Positions 63,140-64,000 of a DNA stretch of 64,000 bases are shown here, piece by piece (the stretch's first letter is position 1; each line of letters begins with the position of its first letter). The notes beneath the pieces are model-generated. The model saw only the letters and a program-made list of their open reading frames with translations. It did no database searches and was not told the DNA's origin. The position numbers were made by a program, and so were the translations under genes. The stretch is from Endozoicomonas sp. ISHI1 (GTDB taxonomy: Bacteria; Pseudomonadota; Gammaproteobacteria; Pseudomonadales; Endozoicomonadaceae): NCBI RefSeq assembly GCF_024606225.1, contig NZ_JAGRPU010000014.1, forward strand, positions 1 to 64,000, read 5' to 3'.

Positions 63140-64000
63140 ATGAAAAAATGGATGACTGGTCTAGCTCTGGTATCAGTATCTGTTGCTAGCGCTTCTTCTT
63201 GGGCTAATTCGCCTGAGGAACTGACTGTTTACACGGCTTTTGAAACAGATCTGCTATCAACATTCGAAGAGGCTTTTGAGAAAGAGCATCCGAATATCAC
63301 AATCAACTGGGTTCGTGATTCTACCGGGGTAATCACTGCCAGAATACTTGCAGAAGGAAAAGGAACTCCTGCTGATGTGGTGTGGGGGCTGGCTGCTTCA
63401 TCCCAGGTGCTGCTGAAAAATCAGGGCATTATTAAAGCCTATACCCCGGAAGGTGTCTCCGAGCTTAAATCCGGCATGGTGGATCCGGAAAGCGATAAAG
63501 CCTGGTACGGACATGATGCTTTTTTTAATGCGATCTGTTTCAACAGCGTAGAGGCTGAAAAACTGGCTCTGCCAAAACCTGAAAAATGGGAAGACCTTCT
63601 GAATCCGGTCTACAAAGGGCATATTGTCATGCCTAATCCAGCCTCTTCCGGTACGGGTTACACTCAGGTGGCTGCCTGGCTGCAAACCATGGGTGAAGAA
63701 AATGGCTGGTCATATATGGAGGCTCTGGATAAAAATATTGCCAAATATACTCACTCTGGCTCCAAGCCCTGTGTTGAAGCAGCGCAAGGAGAAACGGTGA
63801 TTGGTATTTCATTTGCCCTGCGTGGCGCTAAATTGAAAACTCAGGGTGCACCAATAGATCTTGTGATGCCTCAGGGTGTTGGCTGGGATTTAGAGGCAGT
63901 TGGTCTGGTCAATATAAAGTCCGATGCAGCAAAAGCACTGGCTGACTGGTCGGTTTCTGAAGAAGCCAATGAGCTTTACAACACGGTTTACCCGGTTGTC
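63140..64000 (+). CDS. ABC transporter periplasmic substrate-binding protein (2-aminoethylphosphonate/iron(III) type), 3' truncated by window
   Basis: The first 287 codons of a binding protein: signal peptide (MKKWMTGLALVSVSVASASS, ending WAN), LTVYTAFETDLLSTFEEAFE, WVRDSTGVITARILAEG, VMPNPASSGTGYTQVAAWL, and VIGISFALRGAKL. The pattern matches the family that binds 2-aminoethylphosphonate or Fe(III). GGAG at 63128-63131 supports the start. The gene is not preceded by another transport gene; partners would lie beyond the window. A 6-bp inverted repeat (63054-63071) lies upstream. Confidence 0.85.
   Translation, partial: MKKWMTGLALVSVSVASASSWANSPEELTVYTAFETDLLSTFEEAFEKEHPNITINWVRDSTGVITARILAEGKGTPADVVWGLAASSQVLLKNQGIIKAYTPEGVSELKSGMVDPESDKAWYGHDAFFNAICFNSVEAEKLALPKPEKWEDLLNPVYKGHIVMPNPASSGTGYTQVAAWLQTMGEENGWSYMEALDKNIAKYTHSGSKPCVEAAQGETVIGISFALRGAKLKTQGAPIDLVMPQGVGWDLEAVGLVNIKSDAAKALADWSVSEEANELYNTVYPVV

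Overview
The window reads as the chromosome of a gammaproteobacterium. RpoB, RpoC, EF-G, EF-Tu and the ribosomal proteins are of the gammaproteobacterial kind (RpoC has the TTG start and N-terminus seen in Pseudomonas-like bacteria). The mix of a ribosomal/RNA-polymerase backbone with RING-like, WD40-like and PhoPQ-activated-protein-like genes, large effector-like proteins and IS200/IS605 elements fits an animal-associated Oceanospirillales member such as Endozoicomonas. The genus is an inference; no 16S rRNA gene is present to test it.

Layout. 1-219 is the right end of an IS200/IS605 element (3' end of tnpB and its terminal hairpin). 255-7073 is accessory and envelope genes: a DUF5993/DsbB-like pair, a PhoPQ-activated-type protein, a secreted adenosine deaminase-like enzyme, a lipoprotein/DUF454 pair, a 140-bp nested palindrome, a DUF4124-like protein and an SMP-30 lactonase. 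7248-14612 is a complete ribose system: a perfect 26-bp operator, rbsD-A-C-B-K-R, then transaldolase, taking ribose from import to the pentose phosphate pathway. 14775-18955 holds a Spy/CpxP-like protein, a second PhoPQ-activated-type protein, a GNAT acetyltransferase, a calcineurin-like phosphoesterase and an HD hydrolase. 19025-20940 is a TPP riboswitch, a 27-codon leader ORF and thiC.

21055-32160 is the most unusual stretch. A 1504-residue protein carries a possible papain-like Cys/His/Asp site and a HAD phosphatase domain. It is followed on the other strand by an aminotransferase and an array of secreted beta-propeller paralogues with Thr/Asn repeat tails. The array includes a deleted aminotransferase copy, a decayed fourth propeller remnant and a probably frameshifted gene, so it has expanded by duplication and is decaying.

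32191-47916 is core information processing: birA-coaX, a SPOR protein, tRNA-Tyr/Gly/Thr/Trp, secE-nusG, rplKA, rplJL, rpoB-rpoC, with recognisable promoters, an L10-type leader and intrinsic terminators. An intact IS605-type element (divergent tnpA/tnpB) sits directly behind the rpoC terminator. 49569-57061 is accessory again: a secreted protein ending inside the IS, nhaA, a choice-of-anchor-I lipoprotein, a BOF-fold protein, a PD-(D/E)XK-like secreted protein and three tandem copies of a RING-like membrane protein. 57203-62986 has glpX (reverse) and the str operon rpsL-rpsG-fusA-tuf, ending in a strong terminator. The window closes inside an ABC transporter binding protein of the 2-aminoethylphosphonate/iron(III) type.
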